Source: Anomaloglossus baeobatrachus
Taxonomy: Eukaryota > Chordata > Amphibia > Anura > Aromobatidae
DNA length: 64,000 bases
Assembly (NCBI RefSeq): GCF_048569485.1
Contig: NC_134360.1
Coordinates: 205,949,953-206,013,952 of the forward strand
Direction of reading: 5' to 3'
The notes under the pieces were generated by a model. That model saw only the letters and a program-made list of their open reading frames with translations. It had not been told where the DNA came from and made no database searches. The translations under genes were made by a program, and so were the position numbers. This document shows positions 1 to 10,744 of the stretch, in pieces (the first letter of the stretch is position 1; the number at the start of each line of letters is the position of its first letter).

Positions 1-489
1 GTAAAACATGGTGGAGGCAACGTGATGGCATGGGCATGCATGGCTTTCAATGGCACTGGGTCACTTGTGTTTATTGATGACAAAACAGCAGACAAGAGTA
101 GCCGGATGAATTCTGAAGTGTACCGGGATATACTTTCAGCCCAGATTCAGCCAAATGCCGCAAAGTTGATCGGACGGCGCTTCATAGTACAGATGGACAA
201 TGACCCCAAGCATACAGCCAAAGCTACCCAGGAGTTCATGAGTGCAAAAATGTGGAACATTCTGCAATGGCCAAGTCAATCACCAGATCTTAACCCAATT
301 GAGCATGCATTTCACTTGCTCAAATCCAGACTTAAGACGGAAAGACCCACAAAAAAGCAAGACCTGAAGGCTGCGGCTGTAAAGGTCTGGCAAAGCATTA
401 AGAAGGAGGAAACCCAGCGTTTGGTGATGTCCATGGGTTCCAGACTTAAGGCAGTGATTGCCTCCAAAGGATTCACAACAAAATATTGA
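1..489 (+). pseudogene. Tc1-like transposase, C-terminal part (cut by window edge)
   Basis: The frame is open from base 1 to the stop at 487-489, giving 162 residues of a Tc1/mariner DDE transposase, the enzyme that cuts and pastes its own element at TA dinucleotides. It starts in the conserved VKHGGGNVM segment. The second catalytic Asp is in [11 protein letters not shown] and the Glu is in SPDLNPIEH, with 34 residues between them, as in the DD34E class. The first catalytic Asp and the DNA-binding domain would lie left of the window. No stop interrupts the visible part, so this copy is fairly young, but whether the whole gene is intact cannot be seen. The ATG at 22 is internal, not a true start. 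Confidence 0.9.
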
Positions 490-744
490 AAATAAAAATA
501 TTTTGTTTGGGTTTGGTTTATTTGTCCAATTACTTTTGACCTCCTGAAATGTGGAGTGTTTGTAAAGAAATGTGTACAATTCCTACAATTTCTATCAGAT
601 ATTTCTGTTCAAACCTTCAAATTAAACGTTACAATCTGCACTTGAATTCTGTTGTAGAGATTTCATTTCAAATCCAATGTGGTGGCATGCAGAGCCCAAC
701 TCGCGAAAATTGTGTCACTGTCCAAATATTTCTGGACCTAACTG
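1..744 (+). mobile_element. Tc1/mariner DNA transposon, 3' half with right terminal inverted repeat
   Basis: After the transposase stop, about 250 bp of 3' sequence ends in a terminal repeat. Read inwards from 744 on the minus strand it begins CAGTTAGGTCCAGAAATATT, an end I recognise from Tc1-like elements of frogs and fish. The end is followed by TA (745-746), the Tc1 target dinucleotide. The left end is outside the window. Confidence 0.85.
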
Positions 745-753
745 TATATATGT

Positions 754-797
<44 letters not shown>

Positions 798-817
798 ATA
801 TGTGTGTGTATATATAG

Positions 818-848
<31 letters not shown>

Positions 849-893
849 CATACATACATACATACACACACACATATATACACCCACACACAC

Positions 894-985
<92 letters not shown>

Positions 986-1055
986 TAGATATATATATAT
1001 ATACATATATATATTATATATGTATATACACACACACACATACATATGTGCGTGT
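745..1055. repeat. TA/TG compound microsatellite
   Basis: Alternating TA, with TG/CA and TACA/GATA interruptions, forms a long microsatellite that starts at the TA target site of the Tc1 element. The open frames across it (Tyr-Ile repeats) are artefacts. Confidence 0.95.
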
Positions 1056-2289
1056 GCGTGTTTTGCACAGACGTGTGAAAAAGGCCCAGTGCACAGAACG
1101 GCACAGACTTAGCACACTCGACAAAACGAGTCATAAATAAAAGTTTTCCAATTTAGCACAAGATTAAAAAAACAATTCTTTATTGCGACTTCATTAAAAG
1201 TAAATAAAATATATAAAAATTATTAAAATATATTAGTATAAATACAAAAGTATTAAAATATATACGGTAAATAAAAAGTCTGGCTGAGATATAGATAAAA
1301 TAAATTTTATTTTATTTATGGCTATACTTGAAACGCGTCAGAAAAACCTTTTTTTTGGTATGTCCACTCTATATATTTTAATGACATTGCAATGTAAATT
1401 ATTTTTTTTTATTATTTTTAATCTGGTGCAGAATTGGAAAACTTTTCGTTGTGACTTGACGCCTCCCACTTCTTATGGAAGGGTGGATTGCCTTTAGCCA
1501 AGAACGCAAAACATACATACATTGGACGAAATCGATTATTCCGTCAACAAACTTTTTTCAGGTTACAAATGCCTTATAAAATATCAAAAAGGTTTAATAA
1601 AAAAAAAAAAAAACTCTTCACAATCACGTGGTGATCAGTTTTTGCTGAGGACTGTGGTGGAAAAACACTGACACGTCCTCCTCCGTGGGCCGGTGACACC
1701 TCATGTGACAGAAGTGAAACTCAACTCTCCAAACTGCAGACGCTGTGAAACCGCCGCACTTCCTGGACCTAGGCTCAGGCCTTTCTTCACTGCACATTTC
1801 TACTTATCTTCACAAGCAGATGACAGTTTGTTGTTGTTTTTTTTTTTCTGCTTTTTTTTTTTTTAAACCTACAGAAATTCTACACAATTCTGCAGCAAAT
1901 ATCCAAGCAATTCTTCACCATTAAAGGGCATGCTATATTTTGTGCAAATTTTATGAAATCCTCATCCACACGTAATGCACTTTTTAATAGTTGGGGTTTT
2001 TTTACAGTTTGCACATGATGCGTGCTGGGACTTCTAGCTGACAATAGTCTGGGAGCCGTTGGTTGCAGATTACGGTCTTATGAACACTATATAGAGAGAC
2101 CTCTTGTTTGGGACGTCCTCCATGGGCCAAAATTGAAAGTCGCGCTGGCCACAATTCATTATTACCCTTTTAGTCATAATTCTTGCTGTTAAGAGGCTAC
2201 CCCCCAAAAAAATGATCCGTTAGCCAGGGATATTAGGACCCCGATCCCTACTTTTAGATTAGAAAGTGCCGTAATGCACCTCACATCCA
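1056..2289. other. AT-rich non-coding stretch
   Basis: I see no gene here. There are T and A runs near 1590-1610 and 1838-1865 and otherwise unremarkable AT-rich sequence. Confidence 0.5.
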
Positions 2290-2420
2290 TTAAAGGGGTT
2301 GTCTGGTCAGGATATATTGATAATCTATCCTTAGGATGGGTGATCAATATCTGATTAATCAGAGTTCAACACACTGCAATCACACTGCAATCACACTGCA
2401 ATCACACTGACCAGCTCTTA
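2290..2420. repeat. T2/Kolobok-type MITE fragment
   Basis: It begins TTAAAGGGGTTGTCTGG and continues with a 'gataatctatccttagg' motif shared with the elements at 5424 and 43720. Only the left arm is present. Confidence 0.5.
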
Positions 2421-2605
2421 AGGCCCAGTCACACTAAACAACTTACCAGCGATCCCAATGATACAACCTGATAGGGATCGCTGGTAAGTTGCTAGGAGGT
2501 CCTGGTGAGCTGTCACACATTCAGATCTCACCAGTGACCAGCCCCCAGCCAGCAGCACCGCGTGGAAGCATGCTGCGCTTGGTAACTAAGGTAAATATCG
2601 GGTAC
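2421..2605. repeat. Partial PIF/Harbinger-like palindromic MITE
   Basis: Starts AGGCCCAGTCACACTAAAC like the full copy at 7624 and carries the same inner segments, including 'gatagggatcgctggtaagt' and 'ggtaaatatcgggta'. It breaks off at the internal palindrome just before the next MITE. Confidence 0.7.
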
Positions 2606-2620
2606 ACTCCTTTTAACTAA

Positions 2621-3202
2621 AGGCCACGTCTCACTAAGCAACATCGCTAGCAACATCGCTGCTAAGGAACAACTTTTGTGATGTTGCTAGCGATGTTGCG
2701 GTGTGTGACATCCAGCAACAACCTGGCCCCTGCTGTGAGGTCGCTGGTTGTTGCTGAATGTCCTGGGCCATGTTTTAGTTGTTGCTCTCCCGCTGTGAAG
2801 CGCACATCGCTGTGTGTGACAGCGACAGAGCAACAACTGAATGTGCAGAGAGCAGGAGCCGGCTTCTGCGGAGGCTGGTAACCAATGTAAACATCGGGTA
2901 ACCAAGATGCCCTTCCCTTGGTTACCCGATATTTACCTTCGTTACCAGCGTCCGCAGAAGCCGGCTCCTGCTCCCTGCACATTCAGTTGTTGCTCTGTCG
3001 CTGTCACACACAGCGATGTGTGCTTCACAGCGGGAGAGCAACAACTAAAAAATGGCCCAGGACATTCAGCAACAACCGGCGACCTCACAGCAGGGGCCAG
3101 GTTGTTGCTGGATGTCACACACCGCAACATCGCTAGCAACATCACAAAAGTTGTTCCTTAGCAGCGATGTTGCTAGCGATGTTGCTTAGTGAGACGTGGC
3201 CT
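2621..3202. mobile_element. PIF/Harbinger-like palindromic MITE (582 bp)
   Basis: The ends AGGCCACGTCTCACTAAGC and their reverse complement bound a nearly perfect inverted repeat. The flanks are TAA on the left and TTA on the right, so a TWA duplication with one change is possible. The family is inferred from the 3-bp duplications of the related copies at 7624, 36788, 60991 and 62735. It carries no coding capacity; several short frames are palindrome shadows. Confidence 0.75.
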
Positions 3203-3270
3203 TTAGAAATGTGGTTGGATGTAAACAGAAAGCTGTAGCACGCAATGTGTAGCAGCCGCTGACGGGTCAT

Positions 3271-4344
3271 GCAGAACAGATCCTAGGCTGACTGGGGGGG
3301 CAGAACAGATCCTAGGCTGACTGGGGGGGCAGAACAGATCCTAGGCTGACTGGGGGGGCAGAACAGATCCTAGGCTGACTGGGGGGGCAGAACAGATCCT
3401 AGGCTGACTGGGGGGGCAGAACAGATCCTAGGCTGACTGGGGGGGCAGAACAGATCCTAGGCTGACTGGGGGGGCAGAACAGATCCTCGGCTGACTGGGG
3501 GGGCAGAACAGATCCTCGGCTGACTGGGGGGGCAGAACAGATCCTCGGCTGACTGGGGGGGCAGAACAGATCCTCGGCTGACTGGGGGGGCAGAACAGAT
3601 CCTCGGCTGACTGGGGGGGCAGAACAGATCCTCGGCTGACTGGGGGGGCAGAACAGATCCTCGGCTGACAGGGGGGGCAGAACAGATCCTCGGCTGACAG
3701 GGGGGGCAGAACAGATCCTCGGCTGACAGGGGGGGCAGAACAGATCCTCGGCTGACTGGGGGGCAGAACAGATCCTCGGCTGACTGGGGGGCAGAACAGA
3801 TCCTCGGCTGACTGGGGGGCAGAACAGATCCTCGGCTGACTGGGGGGCAGAACAGATCCTCGGCTGACTGGGGGGCAGAACAGATCCTCGGCTGACTGGG
3901 GGGCAGAACAGATCCTCGGCTGACTGGGGGGCAGAACAGATCCTCGGCTGACTGGGGGGCAGAACAGATCCTCGGCTGACTGGGGGGCAGAACAGATCCT
4001 AGGCTGACTGGGGGGCAGAACAGATCCTAGGCTGACTGGGGGGCAGAACAGATCCTAGGCTGACTGGGGGGCAGAACAGATCCTAGGCTGACTGGGGGGC
4101 AGAACAGATCCTAGGCTGACTGGGGGGCAGAACAGATCCTAGGCTGACTGGGGGGCAGAACAGATCCTAGGCTGACTGGGGGGCAGAACAGATCCTAGGC
4201 TGACTGGGGGGCAGAACAGATCCTAGGCTGACTGGGGGGCAGAACAGATCCTAGGCTGACTGGGGGGGCAGAACAGATCCTAGGCTGACTGGGGGGGCAG
4301 AACAGATCCTAGGCTGACTGGGGGGCAGAACAGATCCTAGGCTA
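3271..4344. repeat. 28/29-bp G-rich minisatellite, about 37 copies
   Basis: The unit is CAGAACAGATCCTAGGCTGACT followed by a run of 6 or 7 G. Unit length follows the G run (28 or 29 bp). A CTAGG/CTCGG variant divides the array into blocks: CTAGG at both ends, CTCGG in the middle. Confidence 0.97.
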
Positions 4345-5390
4345 ATTGGTGGAAGTGCCGAGTGTCAAACTCCCATTGATCTGATATTAATCACCCGTCA
4401 CAAAGACAAGTCAGCAATAGATTCTGACCGAACGTCCCCTGTCACAGAGGCCACCATGAGGAGTATGGATGGAGCATAGAAAATATGAAGTGAACAGAGC
4501 CTTAGTGCCCCTCGATCAGAGCAGGGGCAGCACAATGCCAATATACGTATAATCAATAACTAGTACAGAGACGATCGGAGAGTAAGTTATTACTACACAA
4601 TTGTATTTTGGGAACACAGCGCGTCCCTGTGCCAGACATTCCTCTGTAATGAATATACACCATCGCAAACACTTGGCTATTGATAACAGTGAAAGCAATG
4701 AAGACTTCCAGGACACTGCTGGATACAAACTGCAGATTTTTCAGAGCGCACCGGGCTGAGCCTGGGGTGACACTGATCATCCAGAAGGAGTTTTCTCACC
4801 TTCTGCTGATTTTGTACCAACCCCGTAATTTTGTGTTAATATTTATTGTGTTTTCTCAAGATACTAATATCCAAAGGATAGGAGATAACTTACTGATCGC
4901 TGGGACGTTCTGTCTGAATGGAGCAGAGGGCACACATGTCTCATGGGACTGCATGATATAGACCAGTACGGATTATCTCGCACCTGTCCACTCCGAAGAA
5001 CTTTTAGGGGCCGATTAAACAAAGTTTTTGAGCCAGAAAAGCTTTGAAAAGTTGCAAAAGTTTGTCATTTTCACACCAGTATTTATCAGCTCATCGAGTG
5101 CGCCAACGTTTTGTGAAGCAGAAAGGATACTCCAGTCCCCTGCTGGCATAGCACTTCTGGCGCGGTGCACGATGCACACACCACTCGGTGGATGAATTTT
5201 GCACCGTGTCCTCCAGTGAGGCTGGCGCAGCACGAGCGCGCACTATGCTGGTCTTGATGAATCGCCCCATAGTGTTTTAGTAAATACTTGTATCCCCCAT
5301 GAACCGGTGTGGATCATTAAAGCAGCATTTTGTGTCCCACTGTCCTTCCTCCTGGAAACTAACAACCTCTGTTGTTGCAACTAATTATGC
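4345..5390. other. Non-coding stretch, nothing recognised
   Basis: Short open frames on both strands show no recognisable domain. I see no repeat or RNA gene. Confidence 0.4.
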
Positions 5391-5423
5391 AAAATTTGAT
5401 ATTATCAGCGGGTGAAGAATTAA

Positions 5424-5575
5424 AGGAGTTGTCTGGAATTTTAAAATGGATTACTTATCCCAAGGAAAAGTCATCAATGTCTGATTGATAAGGGTGCGAC
5501 ACCCGGCATCCCCGCTGATCAGCTGTTCCCGATGTTGTGACACTGGCCGGAACTACTCAGTGTCACACTAGGTAT
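5424..5575. repeat. T2-type MITE fragment
   Basis: Begins AAAGGAGTTGTCTGGAATTT and contains the 'cgctgatcagctgttc' segment also present in the element at 43720. One arm only. Confidence 0.45.
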
Positions 5576-6720
5576 GGAGAAAAACCGAGCAAATGTCAGA
5601 GAGGGAGGAAAGGGGAAACCCTGATAAACCTTCTGCTGGACCCTGGCTCCCCTGACATCCCCTAGATAGGTTCTGTACCTAGGTGCTGAGCAGGATACCA
5701 GGCCCTGGCTGACCCTGAACTGGGCCCTAGGTAATCAATGGGCGGGATGAGCACACAAGGAAAAACAAAACAGGGAGAAGCAAACAAACAACTTATCTCC
5801 AAGATGACTGAGAGGAACAGCTACATACAACAAGGTTTCTCTAGGTAGTTACAAGCCGACTGCCTGCAATCGGGACCGTATAGAAACTTAGGGGTACTTC
5901 TCACATAGTGAGATCGCTACTGAGTCACGGTTTTTGTGACGCATCAGTGACCTCATTAGCGATCTCGCTGTGTGTGACACTGAGCAGCGACCTGGCCCTG
6001 CTGTGAAATCGCTGCTCGTTACACACAGTGCTGGTTCATTTTTTGGACGTGGCTCTCCCGCTGTGAAGCACACATCGCTGTGTGTGACAGCGAGAGAGCA
6101 ACGATCTGAATGTGCAGGGAGCCGGAGCCGGCGTCTGGCAGCCTGCGGTAAGCTGTAACCAAGGTAAATATTGGGTAACCAAGCGAAGCCCTTTGCTTGG
6201 TTACCCGATATTTACCTTGGTTAATAGCGTCCGCCGCTCTCATTCTGTCCGTGGCGGCTCCCTGCTCCCTGCACAGGTAGCCAGAGTACACATTGGGTAA
6301 ATAAGCAAAGCGGTTTGCTTATCAACCCGATGTGTACTCTAGCTAGGAGTGCAGGGACCCAGCACTAAGCGGTGTGCGCTGGTAACTAAGGTAAATATCG
6401 GGTAACCAAGTGCTTGGTTACCCGATATTTACCTTAGTTACCAAGCACAGCATCGCTTCCACGCGTTGCTGCTGGCTGGGGGCTGGTCACTGGTCGCTGG
6501 TGAGATCTGCCTGATTGACAGCTCAACAGCGACCATGTAGCGACGCACCAGCGATCCCTGCCTGGTCAGATTGCTGGTGGGATTGCTAGAGCGTCACTAA
6601 AGTGTGGCGGTACCCTAAACATACCACGGGTAAATGCAGGTACAAAAAGACACAAGAGTGAGGGAGAATGATTAGCAGCTGAAACGAAAAGATCTCCGCA
6701 GGGGCCTAAAGGGGAAGAGT
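5576..6720. repeat. Unclassified interspersed repeat interrupted by a MITE
   Basis: A GA-rich sequence at 5576-5887 appears to resume at 6616, after the MITE at 5891-6615. It has the look of an older interspersed element, but I cannot name a family. Confidence 0.3.
5891..6615. mobile_element. PIF/Harbinger-like compound palindromic MITE (725 bp)
   Basis: Ends GGGGTACTTCTCACA and, on the other strand, GGGTACCGCCACAC; flanks TTA and TAA. Inside are several smaller palindromes around GGTAAATATTGGGTAACC and GGTAAATATCGGGTAACC. It is non-coding. Confidence 0.75.
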
Positions 6721-7256
6721 AAAGAAGACACACACAAAACTCCATTCACACCACAGAGGAAAAATATGGACTTTCAAGGAGCAGTTTGTGCAGCCAAACG
6801 CCACGAACATCATAGGGTTGTCTGTCAACCATGACACACCTGTGACACTCCGTTTCAGAGCTGCCCCGCAGAGCTCCATCAACTGTATAGTGGCCACAGC
6901 CGGGTACTGCATATCTGCCCCTTTTTCAAATCAATAGGGGGCAAATGTGCAATACCCGGCCATGGCTACTATTCTGCAGACGGAGCAGCTCCGAAACTGA
7001 GTAGTTCTGTATGGCGACACTAAGGTGGGCTGGTCTCAGAAGATCTTGGAGGTCCTGGGCTGGTGTGGTTACACGTGGTCTGCGGTTGTGGGACCGGTTG
7101 GATGTATTGCCAAATTCTATGAAATGCCTTATGGTAGACATGAACATTCAGTTCACAGGTAACAGCTGTGGTGACATTCCTGCAGTCAACAGCCAAGTGC
7201 ACGCTCCCTCAAAACTTGCAACTTGCATTGTGCTGTGTGATAAAACTGCACATTTA

Positions 7257-7593
7257 GGCCCTGTGCGCTCGACGTTTTTGCTGCGTTTTTTACCGCGTTT
7301 TTGTGTAGAAAACGCTGCGACATTGCTTCCCCAGCAACGTCTATGGTTTTCAGAAGTGCTGTCTGCACACAGTATTTTTTTGTAGCTGCATTTTTGTGGT
7401 GACCACAAAAACGCAGCATGTCAATTATTTCTGCATTTTTCACAGCGTTTTTCGCTCATTGAATGCAGTGCACAAAAACGCAGCCAAAAACGCGCTAAAA
7501 ACGCATTGCGTTTTTACCACGGGTGCTTTTTTTTTGCGGACAAAAATGCACAAAAAACGCAGTGTGGAAAAAACGCCTAGTGCACACATAGCC
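7257..7593. mobile_element. MITE with TTA duplication (337 bp)
   Basis: Ends GGCCCTGTGCGC and, reversed, GGCTATGTGTGC, flanked by TTA at 7254-7256 and 7594-7596. The inside is rich in AAAACGC motifs and their complements. Confidence 0.75.
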
Positions 7594-7623
7594 TTAGAGT
7601 GGTCTTTTATTGTGCCAGCCTAA

Positions 7624-8303
7624 AGGCCCAGTCACACTAAACAACTTACCAGCGATCCCAACAACGATACAACCTGATAGGGATCGCTGGTAAGTTGCTA
7701 GGAGGTCGCTGGTGAGATGTCACACTAAGCGACGCTCCAGCGATCTCACCAGCAACCTGACCTGGCAGGGATCGCTGGAGCGTCGCTACACGTGGATGTA
7801 TTCTGCGCTTGGTAACTAAGGTAAATATCGGGTAAACAACCCGATATTTACCTTGGTTACCAGCACACACCGCTTAGCGCTGGCTCCCTGCACACCTAGC
7901 CACAGTACACATCGGGTTAATTACCCGATGTGTACTCTGCTACGTGTGCAAGCAGCAGGAGCCGGCACTGGCAGTGTGAAAGCGGCGGACGCTGGTAACG
8001 AAGGTAAATATCGGGTAACCAAGGGAAGGGCTTCTTGGTTACCCGCTGTTTACCGTGGTTACCAGCGTCTGCAGAAGCCTGCTCCCTGCACATTCAGTTG
8101 TTGCTCTCTCGCTGTCACACACAGCGATGTACGCTTCACAGCGGGAGAACAACAACTAAAAAATGGGCCAGGACATTCGGCAACAACCAGCGACCTCACA
8201 GCAGGGGCCAGGTTGTTTCTGAATGTCACACACAGCGACATCACTAGCAAGTTGTGCCTCAGCAGTGATGTTGCTAGCGATGTTGTTTAGTGTGACGGTA
8301 CCT
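7624..8303. mobile_element. PIF/Harbinger-like compound palindromic MITE (680 bp)
   Basis: Ends AGGCCCAGTCACACTAAAC and, reversed, AGGTACCGTCACACTAAAC, flanked by a perfect TAA duplication (7621-7623 and 8304-8306). The internal modules, in order, are an 'agcgatcccaacaacg' palindrome, a GGTAAATATCGGGTAA palindrome, a TACGTGTGCA module and a GTTGTTGCTCTC module. Confidence 0.85.
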
Positions 8304-9340
8304 TAAGGCACACCTGTGCAATAATCATGCTGTCTAATCAGCGTCTTAATATGCCGCATCTGTGAGGCGGATGGATTATCTCAGCAAAGGAAAAGCGCTC
8401 CCTAACACAGATTCAGACAAATTTGTGAATAATATTTGAGCGAAATATAAAGGCCTTTTGTCGAGATAGAAAACATGTTAGATCTTTCAGTACAGCTCAT
8501 GAAAAATGGGAGCAAAAACAAGTGTGGAGTTTATATCTTTGTTCAGTGCAATTCAACTGTATGTGGCTAAAGGGAAAAGTCAATCTAAATCAGCAAACAG
8601 TAAACAGGAGGGGGATGGAGCTGCAGGATCTGTATGAAGCTGTGAGAGGGAGGAGGTGGGGGGTGAATAGGATTTATCAGGATGATCACGTGGACTTGTC
8701 TAATCTGTTATCAGATTGGTGGGGGTCCACGCCCAATACCCCCATTGATTAGCTGTTTGCAGCTCTCCCAGCAGGTGGCGCACCCGCGCTCTGGAGTCGT
8801 GGAGCTCTGCACTTCCAGCTCTGTACACAATTTCTACCCAATGTAACACAAACGTGGGTCTAGCCCCGATCACTGGAGGTCTCCGCTGTCAGAACAGACA
8901 GTTATATATACCCCAACCTACAGATAGGAAATAACGGATTTGGGGTTTTTTAATTCCTTTTTAGTGGAATCAATTTTTTAATACATTCACATAATTCCAG
9001 GAAGAATAACAGGAGTAACGCCTCTACACAGAGGTATAAGAAGATTTTCCACAATGGTTACATCATTAAGAATACAAGAAGTGACTGACATGTCCGGGCT
9101 GCAGAACTATTCTCTTTAAAGGGAACCCTATTACTTAGGGTGTGCGCAGGCCAGACGTGACAGCCACATGACAGCCACGTACTGAGCCAAGGGGACGCAC
9201 AGCAGATCCCTATATAGTAAATATATTGGAGATCAATGAGGAAGCCATGAAGGAGAAGTACCCAGAGCACAATGCACACAGAAGCGGGCACAGAGAAAAC
9301 CGCAGGCAGTGCAGGTAAAAGGCAACAAAGGGCACACCGC
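8304..9340. other. Non-coding stretch, nothing recognised
   Basis: No domain-bearing frame and no clear repeat. The minus-strand frames entering from the right belong to the minisatellite. Confidence 0.4.
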
Positions 9341-9341
9341 A

Positions 9342-10330
9342 GGCAGCACAGCACACAGCAGAGCTCAGCACAGGGTAGAGCACACAGCACAGGGGAAGCA
9401 GAACAGCACAGCACAGGGTAGGCAGCAGAGCACAGGGAAAGCAGCATAGCACAGGGAAAGCAGCATAGCACAGGGAAAGCAGCATAGCACAGGGAAAGCA
9501 GCATAGCACAGGGAAAGCAGCATAGCACAGGGAAGGCAGCACACCGCAGTGCACAGCACAGGGAAAGCAGCACACCGCAGTGCACAGCACAGGGAAAGCA
9601 GCACAGCACACCGCAGTGCACAGCACAGGGAAAGCAGTGCACAGCACAGGGAAAGCAGCACAGCACACCGCAGTGCACAGCAGAGGGAAAGCAGCACACC
9701 GCAGTGCACAGCACAGGGAAAGCAGCACACCGCAGTGCACAGCACAGGGAAAGCAGCACACCGCAGTGCACAGCACAGGGAAAGCAGCAGAGCACAGGGA
9801 AAGCAGCAGAGCACAGGGAAAGCAGCAGAGCACAGGGTAGGCAGCAGAGCACAGGGTAGGCAGCATAGCACAGGGTAGGCAGCATAGCACAGGGTAGGCA
9901 GCATAGCACAGGGTAGGCAGCATAGCACAGGGTAGGCAGCATAGCACAGGGTAGGCAGCATAGCACAGGGTAGGCAGCATAGCACAGGGTAGGCAGCATA
10001 GCACAGGGTAGGCAGCATAGCACAGGGTAGGCAGCATAGCACAGGGTAGGCAGCACACCGCAGTGCACAGCACAGGGAAAGCAGCACACCGCAGTGCACA
10101 GCACAGGGAAAGCAGCACAGCACAGGGAAAGCAGCACAGGGAAAGCAGCACAGCACACCACAGTGCACAGCACAGGGAAAGCAGCACAGCACACTGCAGA
10201 GTAGACAGCGCAGGGTAGGCAGCACAGCACACCCCAGAGCACAGCACAGGGAAGGCAGCACAGCACACCCCAGAGCACAGCACAGGGAAAGCTGCAGGCA
10301 GAGCAGAGTACAGAGCACCCCGCAGGCAGC
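9342..10330. repeat. 19-bp / 31-bp compound minisatellite
   Basis: Two interleaved units are seen. One is 19 bp, GCAGCATAGCACAGGGTAG, with a GGGAAA variant. The other is 31 bp, made of the same core plus CACCGCAGTGCACA. Neither period is a multiple of 3 and neither unit holds a minus-strand stop, so long Cys-rich frames appear in all three minus frames. Those frames are artefacts. Confidence 0.95.
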
Positions 10331-10347
10331 ACCTGTCACATCACCAG

Positions 10348-10355
10348 TGACGTCA
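10348..10355. promoter_or_regulatory. CRE palindrome TGACGTCA
   Basis: A perfect 8-bp cAMP-response element, the binding site of CREB/ATF dimers, at the left edge of the CpG-rich island. Confidence 0.7.
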
Positions 10356-10375
10356 CAGTAAGAATGTAAACATGG

Positions 10376-10383
10376 TGACGTCA
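10376..10383. promoter_or_regulatory. Second CRE palindrome TGACGTCA
   Basis: A second perfect CRE, 28 bp after the first (start to start), near the same face of the helix. Two full CREs this close in the only CpG island are unlikely by chance. Confidence 0.7.
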
Positions 10384-10744
10384 TAAACACACCCCTGCAC
10401 CCTCGGAGTGCACACTGCTCCGCTGCTGTCCGCGCTCTGCTGCTGTCACACGCCGCACACTGAGCCGCTCCTCCGGGCCGACCCCTCCTCACAGTCCAGG
10501 CCCCGGTGAGCGGAGGACGGGAGGTCACCTACCTGCGGTCCCGGCGCAGAGTGCCGCCCGGGGGCCCTGGCGGGGATGCGCTGACTGCTGTGGCCCCTAC
10601 TCCTGAGGTCGCTGCGGGGGGAGCGCCATGTTCGGCTCCTACCAGTGTGCAGGCCCCGAACACACAGCTCACACCGCCGCCATGTCCAGCGCGCACTGCA
10701 TTGTGGGGAGGGGGCGTGGTCGCGGCTGTCAGACTCTTTAGGAG

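Larger units (their letters stand above)
10331..10744. promoter_or_regulatory. CpG-island-like promoter, candidate first exon on the minus strand (TUT4?)
   Basis: This is the only GC-rich, CpG-dense unique sequence in the window. On the minus strand it holds two YY1-like ATGGCGGC/ATGGCGCT sites in sense orientation, a GCATTGTGGGG motif resembling a ZNF143 site (10698-10708, plus strand), two very short upstream frames, and a strong splice donor CCGCAG|GTAGGT (exon end at 10533). A weaker plus-strand donor CCCCG|GTGAGC ends at 10505. This fits a non-coding first exon read leftwards from about 10.7 kb. In human, TUT4 (ZCCHC11) is the minus-strand neighbour whose 5' end faces GPX7, so TUT4 is the best guess. 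No TUT4 coding exon is visible here. Confidence 0.55.

Noticed and set aside
549-1140. Tyr/Ile-rich frames on both strands
   Set aside because: TA/TG microsatellite.
2662-3161. Paired 106-codon frames on both strands
   Set aside because: Mirror images produced by a palindromic MITE.
9058-10528. Cys-rich minus-strand frames of 357-424 codons
   Set aside because: Translation of 19/31-bp minisatellite units in all three frames.
10629-10742. ATG with good context followed by 37 codons (plus strand)
   Set aside because: The frame stops at the array edge and shows no homology; the same bases are better read as minus-strand 5' UTR with YY1-like motifs.
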